DNA from: an uncultured Cetobacterium sp.
Lineage (GTDB): Bacteria > Fusobacteriota > Fusobacteriia > Fusobacteriales > Fusobacteriaceae
Reading direction: 5' to 3'
DNA: 64,000 nucleotides
NCBI RefSeq assembly: GCF_947072685.1
Contig: NZ_CAMTIK010000002.1
Span: 62,001 to 126,000 of the forward strand
The notes beneath the pieces are model-generated. The model was given only the letters and a program-made list of their open reading frames with translations. It was not told the origin of the DNA and searched no databases. Positions 43,316-51,659 of this stretch are shown here, one piece after another (positions within the stretch are counted from its first letter, which is position 1; every line of letters begins with the position of its first letter). A program made the position numbers and the translations under genes.

Positions 43316-44443
43316 CTATTTTAATTTTTCTGGATTTAATACTTCTAACTCTTCTATTACAAAGATTCCATCTTTTCTGATTAAAACATCATCAAACCAA
43401 ATCTCTCCCCCACCAAAGTCTGGTCTTTGAATTAGAACTAAATCCCAATGAATAGCTGATCTGTTACCATTATCAGCTAATTTATATGCTTGCCCTGGAG
43501 TAATATGTATACTTCCAGCTATTTTTTCATCGAATAAAGTATCCTTCATAGGCTTCAAAATATAAGGATTAACCCCTATTGCAAACTCTCCTATGAATCT
43601 TGATCCTTCATCTGTATTTAAAATTTCATTTAATTTTTCTGTATTGTTAGCTGTAGCTTCCACTATCTTTCCATTTTCAAATTTAAATTTAATATTTTCA
43701 AAAGTTGTTCCTTGATAAACTGAAGGTGTATTGTATGTTATAACTCCATTTATCGAATCTTTTACAGGGGCTGTATAAACCTCTCCATCTGGAATATTTC
43801 TAAGTCCTGAACATTTTACAGATGAGATGCCTTTTATTGAGAATGTTAAATCTGTCCCTTGTGCAACTATCCTTACTTTATCAGTTCTATCCAATACAGA
43901 TGTCAAAGAATCCATAGCTTTACTCATTTTTGAGTAATCCAAATTACAAACATTAAAATAAAAATCTTCAAACGATTCTAAAGACGTATTTGCAAGTTGA
44001 GCCATCGAATTATTTGGATATCTTAAAACAACCCATTTGGTATTATTAACTCTTTCTTCTAAATGAACAGGTTTCATAAAGTAATCTGTATATATCTTCA
44101 TATTTTTTGATTCTATATCTGATAATTCAGATGCATTCTCGCTTCCTCTAATCGCAATATATGCATCCATATCTTTCATTCTCTCTAGTTCGTACTTAGC
44201 CATCAATTCAGCTTGGTTTTTATCCATACATTTCAAAAGTTGTCTAGTTACACTTTGATCTTTTAACGTCACAAATGGATGTCCTCCAGCAGCATAAACC
44301 TCTTTAACTAAAGCTTTTACTAACAACTTAGATTCTTCACCTAAAGATTCTATTAAAACTTTTTCTCCTTTTTCAACTCTACAAGAGTAAGTAACTAAAT
44401 TTTTTGCAAGTATTTCAATTCTTTGATCCACGATTCCCTCCAT
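43316..44443 (-). CDS. M29-family aminopeptidase
   Basis: A 375-residue cytoplasmic metallopeptidase. The C-terminal metal-binding region has RFIGEFAIGVNP, GSIHITPGQAY, SAIHWDLVLI and GEIWFDDVLI, the order of Glu, His and Asp ligands in AmpS/PepS aminopeptidases. It removes N-terminal residues from peptides. Length is slightly under the usual 400. GGAGG precedes the ATG. It is the first gene after a good promoter and 15 bp before the glycosyltransferase-deacetylase gene. Confidence 0.92.
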   Translation of the reverse strand: MEGIVDQRIEILAKNLVTYSCRVEKGEKVLIESLGEESKLLVKALVKEVYAAGGHPFVTLKDQSVTRQLLKCMDKNQAELMAKYELERMKDMDAYIAIRGSENASELSDIESKNMKIYTDYFMKPVHLEERVNNTKWVVLRYPNNSMAQLANTSLESFEDFYFNVCNLDYSKMSKAMDSLTSVLDRTDKVRIVAQGTDLTFSIKGISSVKCSGLRNIPDGEVYTAPVKDSINGVITYNTPSVYQGTTFENIKFKFENGKIVEATANNTEKLNEILNTDEGSRFIGEFAIGVNPYILKPMKDTLFDEKIAGSIHITPGQAYKLADNGNRSAIHWDLVLIQRPDFGGGEIWFDDVLIRKDGIFVIEELEVLNPEKLK

Positions 44444-44466
44444 TTAATCACATGTTTTATTCTATA

Positions 44467-44495
44467 ATTATAAATGAAACATTGAAAATAAGCAA
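44467..44495 (-). promoter_or_regulatory. Promoter of the aminopeptidase-led operon
   Basis: TTGCTT (44490-44495), 17 bp, TATAAT (44467-44472) on the minus strand, 24 bp before the ATG. Confidence 0.7.
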
Positions 44496-44523
44496 GTTTA
44501 TATTGCCACAAGTGAAAAGTACA

Positions 44524-46029
44524 TCAATTTTTATTTTCATATTCTCTTTTTTGAATCATATTTGAAACTATCTTTGCCGAACTATATATAGCTGGAAGTC
44601 CACTTCCAGGATGTGTACCTCCTCCTACAATATATAGGTTTTTATAACCTTCTAGTTCATTATGCGGTCTCATCGATAATATTTGCGCTACATTATGAGA
44701 GAGATTGAATATCGCTCCTTTATAGATATGATACTTATTTTCCCAGTCAATTGGCGTTATAACTTTCAATTCCTCTATATAGTTTCTGATATTTTCAAAA
44801 TTTGCGATTTTTTCTATTTTATCTATTAACAATTGTATAAAATCATCTTTTTCTTTTTCCCAATCTATATTGGAGTTATTGTTGGCAACAGGAACTAGAA
44901 CACATATAGAAGATTTTCCTTTAGGAGCAAGTGTAGAATCTGTTACCGATGGATTTTGAATATAAAATGAAAAGTCTCCACCGATATCTTTATTGTCATT
45001 TATTTTATTAACATTTTTTTTGTAATCCTTAGCAAATATTATGTTGTGATGTGGTATATTAGGATATGCTTTATTTACACCTAAATATAGCATGAACGCA
45101 GAACAAGAGTATTTTTTTCTTTCTAAATTTTTATCAGAATACTTCGTTCTAATATTTTTGGGAACTAATTTGGACATTGCTGTTGCAAAATCAGCATTTA
45201 CTACGACATAATCACCTTTATGTACCTCTCCATTTTCAAGCTTAATTCCAACAGCTTTTTTATCTTCAAATATAATTTTTTTTACGGAATTATTAATTAA
45301 AATTTTACCCCCTTGCTTTTTTATAATCGATGACATCACTTCTGAAAGTTTATTTAATCCACCTTCTATGTAGTGTACTCCATATTTGTACTCAAGAAAT
45401 GAAAGAAATGTAAATGCTCCTGGAGTAATCCATGGAGACAATCCTATATAGTTTGTTTGAAATGTAAATGCTATTTTTAAATCATTTTGTTTAAAGTATT
45501 TTCTCATAATTTTATAAGGTGAACTCATTAAATCTAAATAGGGTATCATTTTTAAAAAGTTGGGTTTAAAATAATCTTTAAATGATAAATACGGAAGCTT
45601 TAAAGAGGGTTCAAAATTTGAGAACTTTTTATTTTCTCTTTCAATATAATTATTATACGCTTGTGAACTAAATGGGAAAACTCGCTCCATTTCAGCTAGC
45701 ATCAAATGTTTTTGATTATTTGAATATGGAAAAAAATCCTCTCGACCATAAAATTTTAGTCGGTACATTGGATTTATCTCTTTTATCTTTATATAATCAT
45801 TTAAATTTTCTCCTGATTCAAAAAAAATATCCTCAAGAATTTGTGGCATTAAAAAAATTGTAGGTCCTAAATCAAATTTATATTCTCCAAGTTTAAAACT
45901 GGAGTTTCGTCCTCCAATATATGAATTCTTTTCAAAGATTTTTACAGAATATCCTTTTTGAGTTAAAAGCAGTGCCGTAGCCAATCCTCCAGGACCTGCT
46001 CCAACAACGATAACCTCAATTTTTTTCAT
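44524..46029 (-). CDS. CrtI/CrtN-type phytoene desaturase-like flavoprotein
   Basis: A 501-residue protein with an N-terminal FAD motif VVGAGPGGLATALLL, the GGRNSSFKLGEYKFDLGPT segment near 39-57 and the C-terminal family signature GGGTHPGSGLPAIYSSAK near 472. These match carotenoid desaturases (CrtI, or diapophytoene desaturase CrtN). Those enzymes add conjugated double bonds to phytoene-like substrates at the membrane. No phytoene or dehydrosqualene synthase (crtB/crtM) or other isoprenoid gene lies in this window, so the substrate is open. GGAGG precedes the ATG. A DeoR regulator is divergent from it. Confidence 0.87.
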   Translation of the reverse strand: MKKIEVIVVGAGPGGLATALLLTQKGYSVKIFEKNSYIGGRNSSFKLGEYKFDLGPTIFLMPQILEDIFFESGENLNDYIKIKEINPMYRLKFYGREDFFPYSNNQKHLMLAEMERVFPFSSQAYNNYIERENKKFSNFEPSLKLPYLSFKDYFKPNFLKMIPYLDLMSSPYKIMRKYFKQNDLKIAFTFQTNYIGLSPWITPGAFTFLSFLEYKYGVHYIEGGLNKLSEVMSSIIKKQGGKILINNSVKKIIFEDKKAVGIKLENGEVHKGDYVVVNADFATAMSKLVPKNIRTKYSDKNLERKKYSCSAFMLYLGVNKAYPNIPHHNIIFAKDYKKNVNKINDNKDIGGDFSFYIQNPSVTDSTLAPKGKSSICVLVPVANNNSNIDWEKEKDDFIQLLIDKIEKIANFENIRNYIEELKVITPIDWENKYHIYKGAIFNLSHNVAQILSMRPHNELEGYKNLYIVGGGTHPGSGLPAIYSSAKIVSNMIQKREYENKN

Positions 46030-46146
46030 ACTTTCACCTCCAATTCTATTATTATTTCTATACTATAAATTTTAAACTTTCTTTTTAAAAAAAATTAAAA
46101 TTGTGTTATAATTTAACAATTGATCTGAATTGGAGGAAATACATCT

Positions 46147-46914
46147 ATGTTTGTAGAAGAAAGAAAACAAAGAATTTTAAATATATTAAAACAAAAAGAA
46201 AAAGTGAATGTAAATGAGTTGAGCGATATTTTTTCAGTTAGTAAAGTTATCGTTAGAAAAGATCTTTGCCAAATGGAAAATGATGGTTTACTTACTAGAA
46301 CTCATGGGGGAGCTATATCAAATAAAAAAGGTGCAGATAGCGATCTATTGAAGAATATTCTTAGAGAAGATTTAGAATTGAAAACTGACCTAGCTCAAAA
46401 AGTTATCTCCACTCTTAAGGAGGGGGATAAAATTTTTTTAGATGATTCTAACATCTCTCTTATAGTCGCTTCAATACTGCAAAAGAAAAAAATTAAGCTA
46501 GCTGTAATTTCAAATAGACTTGAAATTCAAAAAATACTTGCTGAAAATAAAGAGATTGAAGTTATATCTCTGGGTGGAGTCTACAATCTTAAAACAGATT
46601 CATTTATTGGAGATATTGCGATAGAAAATTTACAAAGATTTAATCTGAATAAAGTTTTTATCGAAACTGGTGGAATAAATATAGAAAAAATGCAACTGAG
46701 TACATTTAGCATTGCTGATGGTAAATTTAAAAAAACGGCTTTAAAATCAGGTATGGAGGTGTTTATTATAGCCCACAGTAATAAATTTTTCCAAGATTCA
46801 ATTTATAATTTTTCAACTTTAAAAAGCGGAATGAATGTCATAACTGATTTAAAAATTTGTTCTGATATTGAAAAAATATTATCCGAAAAAAACATCAATA
46901 TTATTAAAGAATAA
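46147..46914 (+). CDS. DeoR-family transcriptional regulator
   Basis: A 255-residue regulator with the N-terminal DeoR HTH (RKQRILNILKQKEKVNVNELSDIFSVSKVIVRKDLCQMENDGLLTRTHGGAI pattern, residues about 6-58) and a C-terminal sugar-phosphate sensor domain. Its SLGGVYNLKTDSFIGDIAIENL segment lies near 140 and FIETGGINIEKM near 174. DeoR proteins usually repress sugar-use genes. Its closest divergent neighbour is the CrtI-like gene, which is a possible target only by position. GGAGG precedes the ATG. The coding end overlaps its terminator. Confidence 0.92.
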   Translation: MFVEERKQRILNILKQKEKVNVNELSDIFSVSKVIVRKDLCQMENDGLLTRTHGGAISNKKGADSDLLKNILREDLELKTDLAQKVISTLKEGDKIFLDDSNISLIVASILQKKKIKLAVISNRLEIQKILAENKEIEVISLGGVYNLKTDSFIGDIAIENLQRFNLNKVFIETGGINIEKMQLSTFSIADGKFKKTALKSGMEVFIIAHSNKFFQDSIYNFSTLKSGMNVITDLKICSDIEKILSEKNINIIKE

Positions 46915-46928
46915 TATTGATGTTTTTT
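46887..46928 (+). terminator. Terminator overlapping the deoR-type coding end
   Basis: 15-base arms (46891-46905 and 46910-46924) with loop AAAG, followed by TTTT. The stop codon lies in the right arm. Confidence 0.88.
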
Positions 46929-46998
46929 AAAGGTTATCCCACAATTTTTGGTATATAAAACTATAATTGTTTAGATTCCTATATGGGAGGTATTTTTT

Positions 46999-47310
46999 AT
47001 GAAAAAAATGTTAGTATTAGCTTTTATTTTAATCTCTAGTTTATCTTTAGCGATTGATTCTAAAGAGCAGACAAAAGTATCCGAAGCGGCAAAAATTGAA
47101 AAGGGTTTAAATGAAAATTTTAAAGAGTTTGATGCCGATTATATCGTTACCACTGAAAAGGGGATTGTCAATGTTACAGTAAAATTTAAAAATGAATTTA
47201 AAGGGGATTTTAAAGAGTTTTCAAAAAAAATTGAGACTGCTGTTAAAAAAGAAACTCAATTGGTAGAGGATGTTGTGGTTAAACAAGCTGAAAAAAATCC
47301 AACTAAATAA
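46999..47310 (+). CDS. Small exported protein of unknown function
   Basis: A 103-residue protein with a signal peptide (MKKMLVLAFILISSLSLA) and a mature part of about 85 residues rich in Lys and Glu, with alternating strand and helix (ADYIVTTEKGIVNVTVKF, then DFKEFSKKIETAVKKE, then VEDVVVKQA). The pattern resembles small periplasmic lipid/peptidoglycan-adjacent alpha/beta folds such as sporulation-lipoprotein-like domains, but I recognise no family. GGGAGG precedes the ATG. A terminator follows. Confidence 0.7.
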   Translation: MKKMLVLAFILISSLSLAIDSKEQTKVSEAAKIEKGLNENFKEFDADYIVTTEKGIVNVTVKFKNEFKGDFKEFSKKIETAVKKETQLVEDVVVKQAEKNPTK

Positions 47311-47314
47311 ATTT

Positions 47315-47355
47315 AAAAGAAGACTACTCATAAAAATAATGGGTAGCCTTCTTTT
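47315..47355. terminator. Bidirectional terminator
   Basis: 16-base arms with one mismatch and one G-T pair (47315-47330 and 47340-47355), T-rich on the right, between convergent genes. Confidence 0.75.
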
Positions 47356-47372
47356 ATTTGGAGAGAGATTAT

Positions 47373-48839
47373 CTATTTGTTTTCTTCATTTTTTTTACAA
47401 CATTTTTTCATATTCTCTAAGTTTTCTTTTGCAAGATCTCTTCCGCCAATTCCAAAAGCTATTGCGAAAGCCACTGCTAAAGCACCAATAATAAGTCCAA
47501 AAGCTAGATTTATAATCTCGTTAGCTATTCCCATTTGTCTTAACCCCATTGCACCAACAAATATAATTATAGCTACTTTTGCTAAGATTGCAATGTGATC
47601 TTTATTCTCAAGAGTAGTATTTTTTATTAATTTTGAAACATAATTTGCAATTACAACTCCCAAAGCCACTATGAATACCCCTAGAAGAATCTGCCCGATT
47701 AATAAAGTTAATTTTAAACTTAAGTCTTGAAGTAATCCAAAATTTAAAAGTTCTATCGATTGAATAATAGCAAAATATATAATCGCAATTTTCACAAATT
47801 TACCTACAAGTTTGGAATATCCGTCCTCTCTAGTTTTAAATCCAATTTTTTCTAAGCATGAATCAAATTTAAGTCCAGATAAAAGATTTGTAACTATTCC
47901 TTCTATTATCTTTCCAAAGTAGAATGCTATTATTAAAACTAATACTACTCCCACAATATTTGGAATATAATTAAATAAAATATTTAACATACTAATAACA
48001 GGAAGAATTATTATCTCCAATCCTAGATATTTTAATGATGCCGAAAATACTGGAATTAGAACTAATACATAGATTATATTTGCAAATACTGTCGACAATT
48101 TACCATTAAAAACAACTTTTCCATCAATTTTCAATCTTTCATCAAGACTTAAAGAATCTAGAACACCTTTTATAATATCTCTTAATTTTGAAGCTATGAA
48201 CCATCCTACTATCAAAACTAAAACAGCGGCCACAAGAGCAGGAATATAATTTAAAAATTTTGTAATCATATCTGTTATTGGAGTTAAAATATTATTTAGT
48301 TTTAATGATGCTAAAACTCCTGGTAAAATTACAATAAAAACAATTAAGGATATTACTTCACTTAAAACTTTTGATAGTGGTATTGTCTGCTTATTTTGTT
48401 TAATTTTTTCATCAATTTTAATTTTTTTAAAGAATATTTCTGAAAATTTTTGAGATAATTTTGCTAAAATAATAGCAATAATTAAAAGAACTATTCCACC
48501 AAGAACATTAGGAATATATGCAAATATAGGATCTAAAAGATTTAATATTGGATTTACTAATCTACTAAACCCTAATTTTTCCATCACTATACCTATTATG
48601 AATATTACAAATATGAAGTAAACAAATTTTATTAAAGTTTTAATCATATAGGTACTTGTTCCATTTTCTTTTCCTGTAATTTCATGTTCTAAGTTTGAAA
48701 ATAATTTAGTTTTGTTAAATAATGTTTCTAATTTAGTTGCAATAAATGATGCGATCCCAAGTCCAATAACGAGTATAATAATTGAACCAATGATATTGAG
48801 TGTTACATTGCTCAGTATTAAGTTTCTAATCTCTTCCAT
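47373..48839 (-). CDS. Conserved TM-helix-repeat protein (mechanosensitive-channel-like, CmpX type)
   Basis: A 488-residue integral membrane protein with about ten to twelve helices arranged as repeated units. Each unit has an IPN(V/I)-rich turn followed by a long helix (IPNVLGGIVLLIIAIILAK near 109; IPALVAAVLVLIVGWFIASKLRD near 198; IPNIVGVVLVLIIAFYFGKI near 291) and then a short amphipathic LDSLSLDERL-type or LSGLKFDSCL-type segment. This is the TM_helix (PF05552) repeat of CmpX-like proteins related to MscS. It lacks the MscS beta domain. The C-terminus ends with a short Lys/Cys-rich tail (KKCCKKNEENK). Ion conduction is inferred only. Confidence 0.85.
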   Translation of the reverse strand: MEEIRNLILSNVTLNIIGSIIILVIGLGIASFIATKLETLFNKTKLFSNLEHEITGKENGTSTYMIKTLIKFVYFIFVIFIIGIVMEKLGFSRLVNPILNLLDPIFAYIPNVLGGIVLLIIAIILAKLSQKFSEIFFKKIKIDEKIKQNKQTIPLSKVLSEVISLIVFIVILPGVLASLKLNNILTPITDMITKFLNYIPALVAAVLVLIVGWFIASKLRDIIKGVLDSLSLDERLKIDGKVVFNGKLSTVFANIIYVLVLIPVFSASLKYLGLEIIILPVISMLNILFNYIPNIVGVVLVLIIAFYFGKIIEGIVTNLLSGLKFDSCLEKIGFKTREDGYSKLVGKFVKIAIIYFAIIQSIELLNFGLLQDLSLKLTLLIGQILLGVFIVALGVVIANYVSKLIKNTTLENKDHIAILAKVAIIIFVGAMGLRQMGIANEIINLAFGLIIGALAVAFAIAFGIGGRDLAKENLENMKKCCKKNEENK

Positions 48840-48973
48840 TTTTTTCCTCCTATTATTTTATTTGATTTTCATTACATAGATACTTTATTTTTTGGTCTTT
48901 TCTTTTATTTTTATTTACTTTTTTGTAATAGATATGGTATTAATAAAAGGAGAGATTGGAGAAGGAGGGAAAA

Positions 48974-49522
48974 ATGATAAAAAAGTTAGTTTTATTTTTC
49001 ATAGTAATAACTATTATCGGATGTTCTAATAAGTCGTATACATGGCAACCAACTCAAAATGCTATCAATAATTCTTCCTCTTTAAAAGTGGGGGATATTA
49101 TTATCAAAGATAAACTAGTTACAGATCCTATTTCTTGGATGGGGCATAGCTCTGTTATTGTCAGTGAGGATATTATCGGCGATTTTCCTAAATTAGGTCA
49201 AACTTATTATACCATTGATATTAACTCTTGGCTCAATGAACCTAATAGAAATGTTATTGTTTTACGCTACAAATATTTTGATGATCGTTTCCGTCAAAAA
49301 TTTTTAGAAAATATTGATATTTATGGAAAAGGAAAATATAAAATCTCATTTTCTAAAAAAAATTCTGATAATTTTTATTGCTCTAAATTTATTTGGTTTC
49401 TCTATTATAAAACAGCTCAAGATTTAGGTTATAAACTAGATCTAGATTCTGATGGTGGTCTCATTGTTTTTCCTTATGATTTTTTAAATTCACCTTTTCT
49501 CGAAGAAGTTCCTCAAATTTAA
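48974..49522 (+). CDS. YebB/YiiX-like permuted papain-fold lipoprotein
   Basis: A 182-residue protein with a lipoprotein signal (MIKKLVLFFIVITIIGC, lipobox Cys at 17). Its core resembles permuted NlpC/P60 hydrolases of the YiiX/YebB (DUF830) type: LKVGDIIIKD near 37, the histidine motif WMGHSSVIV near 54 and the cysteine motif FYCSKFIWFLYY near 135. Members are putative amidases or thioesterases at the envelope; activity is unproven. The ATG at 48974 follows GGAGGG. Two small unknown genes follow on the same strand. Confidence 0.78.
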   Translation: MIKKLVLFFIVITIIGCSNKSYTWQPTQNAINNSSSLKVGDIIIKDKLVTDPISWMGHSSVIVSEDIIGDFPKLGQTYYTIDINSWLNEPNRNVIVLRYKYFDDRFRQKFLENIDIYGKGKYKISFSKKNSDNFYCSKFIWFLYYKTAQDLGYKLDLDSDGGLIVFPYDFLNSPFLEEVPQI

Positions 49523-49598
49523 TAGAGGATTTTTTCCTTTTTTTAGTATATTTTGTATATAAACTAATATGTACTTTAAAAATAATTGGAGGGGTTTT

Positions 49599-49898
49599 AT
49601 GTATTACAGAGAGTATTTTTTTTATTTAAAACAAAGATTGCCTGAAAAGTGTTATAATATTCTTCAAGAGTGTTATAATAATCAGAAAGAAGATATTGAA
49701 CAAAATTATCAAAATTTAAAAAATGCAACGAATGATATTGCAATTAAACATATTCTAATTCCTATAAAGATTAATCTTTACTCTATGGATTATGAAATTC
49801 TACTAAGAGAAAATCTGATTGAACCTCATCCTACTGAGCCAAATAGATTTAGAATTGATAGGTTCGGAATATATCTATTGCATTACTCAAATAGTTAA
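49599..49898 (+). CDS. Unknown soluble protein, 99 residues
   Basis: I recognise no family. The protein starts MYYREYFFYLKQRLP and is helical and Tyr/Asn/Ile-rich, with no signal or membrane segment. GGAGGGG lies 5 nt before the ATG at 49599; the open frame extends upstream, but that part lacks a ribosome site. The next gene starts 13 bp after its stop, so the two are a unit. Confidence 0.7.
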   Translation: MYYREYFFYLKQRLPEKCYNILQECYNNQKEDIEQNYQNLKNATNDIAIKHILIPIKINLYSMDYEILLRENLIEPHPTEPNRFRIDRFGIYLLHYSNS

Positions 49899-49911
49899 AA
49901 TTGGAGGAACC

Positions 49912-50175
49912 ATGAAAAATGCACACGATTTCACAGAAACTTTAGCTCTTTTGACAGAGGATTTTGAATATACTGTTTCTGAATTAGAAGAGGATATTTC
50001 TGACTTATTAAGAGCGGAGTATAAACTTACTTTACAAGAAATGGATTCAAAAAAATATTTTTTATTAAAAAGTGATATCTTAGATAAAGATATTCAGTTA
50101 TTTATTGATGAAATTGAGGATAAGGGTAGTTTATTTTACCTAATTACTTCTATTAAAACTTCTGAAAAAAAATAA
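49912..50175 (+). CDS. Unknown acidic protein, 87 residues
   Basis: An acidic soluble protein (many Glu/Asp) with a helix-rich N-terminal half (DFTETLALLTEDFEYTVSELEEDI) and two short strands. It has no cysteine and no recognised family. The ATG at 49912 has TTGGAGGA just upstream. It closes a small unit with the preceding 99-residue gene and ends at a terminator. Size and acidity would suit a partner or inhibitor of its neighbour, but that is speculation. Confidence 0.68.
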   Translation: MKNAHDFTETLALLTEDFEYTVSELEEDISDLLRAEYKLTLQEMDSKKYFLLKSDILDKDIQLFIDEIEDKGSLFYLITSIKTSEKK

Positions 50176-50185
50176 GCAAAACAAA

Positions 50186-50212
50186 AAGGCAACTATTTGA
50201 AATAGTTGCCTT
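50186..50212. terminator. Terminator after the small-gene pair
   Basis: AAGGCAACTATTT and AATAGTTGCCTT arms around GA, with A-rich sequence on the left. The downstream T-tract on the plus strand is weak. Confidence 0.65.
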
Positions 50213-50291
50213 CAATATAAAATCTAATACCCCCGTATTTATATATATAATACCATGGAAATACATTTTTTACAACTATTTTGTTCGTTTT

Positions 50292-50720
50292 TTATTCAAA
50301 ATCGTCTCTTATAAAATTCTTTTTTATAACATCTTCAATTCTATCAAAATAGATTGATTTTTCTAAATAATCATCTATAAAATTTTCGTTGTTTATATTA
50401 TAGTTTTCTAACCCCTCTAACAAAGTTATTCTTTTTATAGCTATCCTATCATCAAATATTTCATTTATATACTTTTTTATATCCTTGGCTGAAAAAATTG
50501 AAATATATCTACCAAATAAAATATGAAGTTTATTTTTTGACAACTTTTCATAATTTTCAATCACTTCATCTTTCTTACTAAGACTTATAATATTTTGAAT
50601 ATATCTCTGGAACTCATCTATTTCTATAACTGAACCTGATATATAAAAAATACTATCTATATAGATTAAATATGGTTGTATCTTTTGAATTGAAGTTAAC
50701 GATTCTATACTATTTTTCAT
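50292..50720 (-). CDS. Unknown protein, 142 residues
   Basis: I recognise no family. The protein has an N-terminal strand-rich part (IQPYLIYIDSIFYISGSVIEI) and a helical, charged C-terminal part (KKYINEIFDDRIAIKRITLLEGL). It has no signal or membrane helix. GGAGG precedes the ATG at 50720, which supports translation. It stands alone between a terminator and the murI terminator. Confidence 0.65.
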   Translation of the reverse strand: MKNSIESLTSIQKIQPYLIYIDSIFYISGSVIEIDEFQRYIQNIISLSKKDEVIENYEKLSKNKLHILFGRYISIFSAKDIKKYINEIFDDRIAIKRITLLEGLENYNINNENFIDDYLEKSIYFDRIEDVIKKNFIRDDFE

Positions 50721-50799
50721 TCAATCTACCTCCACTTTCATTATTAATATTTACATACCATATATATAATGTTTTTCTTTCTCAATATAAATATTTTTC

Positions 50800-50830
50800 A
50801 AAAAAAATAGAAGGCTACTTAAAGCCTTCT
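50800..50830 (-). terminator. Intrinsic terminator after murI
   Basis: On the minus strand AGAAGGCT and AGCCTTCT arms (50809-50830) are followed by a T run (50801-50807). Confidence 0.88.
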
Positions 50831-50834
50831 GTTT

Positions 50835-51635
50835 TCAAGATTCAGTTATCGGTTGATAAACATTTACAACCTCTTCTCCAAGAAATTTTTCACCAACACT
50901 TTTAAATTTCTCTATATCCCCTGTTACAAAATAATCAATATTAATTTTTTGTTTTCTGCTTTTTTTCCTCCCTGTTTTTAAGGAAATTTTATTTAGCTCA
51001 AAAAGTACACTCATAGCTGTTTCCTCTGCGGGATCCACTATTTTTTTCCCAAATAAACTTTCAATATCTCCTCTTATTAAAGGGTAGTGCGTACATCCTA
51101 AAACCAGGGTATCTATATCTGTTGGAAGAGCACTGATATATTGTTTTAAGAGTTCTTTATTTTTTTCAGATGATTCCCAACCTCTTTCTATCATAGGGCA
51201 TAGCAGTTCGCAACCTTTTTGATACACTTGATATTTAGGATTTAAATCTGTTATCACTTTTTCATAAATTTTAGTATTCGCTGTTAAAGGTGTAGATAGA
51301 ACACCTATTTTTTTATTTTTACTTTGTTTTATTGCCATTGAAGCCCCTGGAGTTATAACTCCTATAACAGGGACACTTGTAAATCTTTCTTTTAAAACAT
51401 CAAGTGCTGCAGCAGTAGCTGTGTTACATGCAATAACAATGACATCAACTCTATTATCTATTAAAAATTCTCCTATTTTTAAACAGAGTTGCTGAATATC
51501 TTTAATATTTTTGCTTCCATAGGGAGCATTTAAGCTATCTCCATAGTAAATTATATCTGCAAAATTAATTTTCTCTTTAATTTTTTTTAAAACACTTAAC
51601 CCTCCTACACCAGAATCAAAAATTCCTATTTTCAT
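50835..51635 (-). CDS. murI: Glutamate racemase
   Basis: Makes D-glutamate for peptidoglycan. The 266-residue protein has FDSGVGGLSVLKK near 5, the first catalytic cysteine in ACNTATAAAL near 70 and the second in GCTHYPLI near 181. Length is typical. It has AGGAG before the ATG. It lies 24 bp after gltS in the same transcript, so the cell couples glutamate uptake with its conversion to the D-form. Confidence 0.96.
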   Translation of the reverse strand: MKIGIFDSGVGGLSVLKKIKEKINFADIIYYGDSLNAPYGSKNIKDIQQLCLKIGEFLIDNRVDVIVIACNTATAAALDVLKERFTSVPVIGVITPGASMAIKQSKNKKIGVLSTPLTANTKIYEKVITDLNPKYQVYQKGCELLCPMIERGWESSEKNKELLKQYISALPTDIDTLVLGCTHYPLIRGDIESLFGKKIVDPAEETAMSVLFELNKISLKTGRKKSRKQKINIDYFVTGDIEKFKSVGEKFLGEEVVNVYQPITES

Positions 51636-51659
51636 TTTGCTCCTCCTATTCTGCTATTC

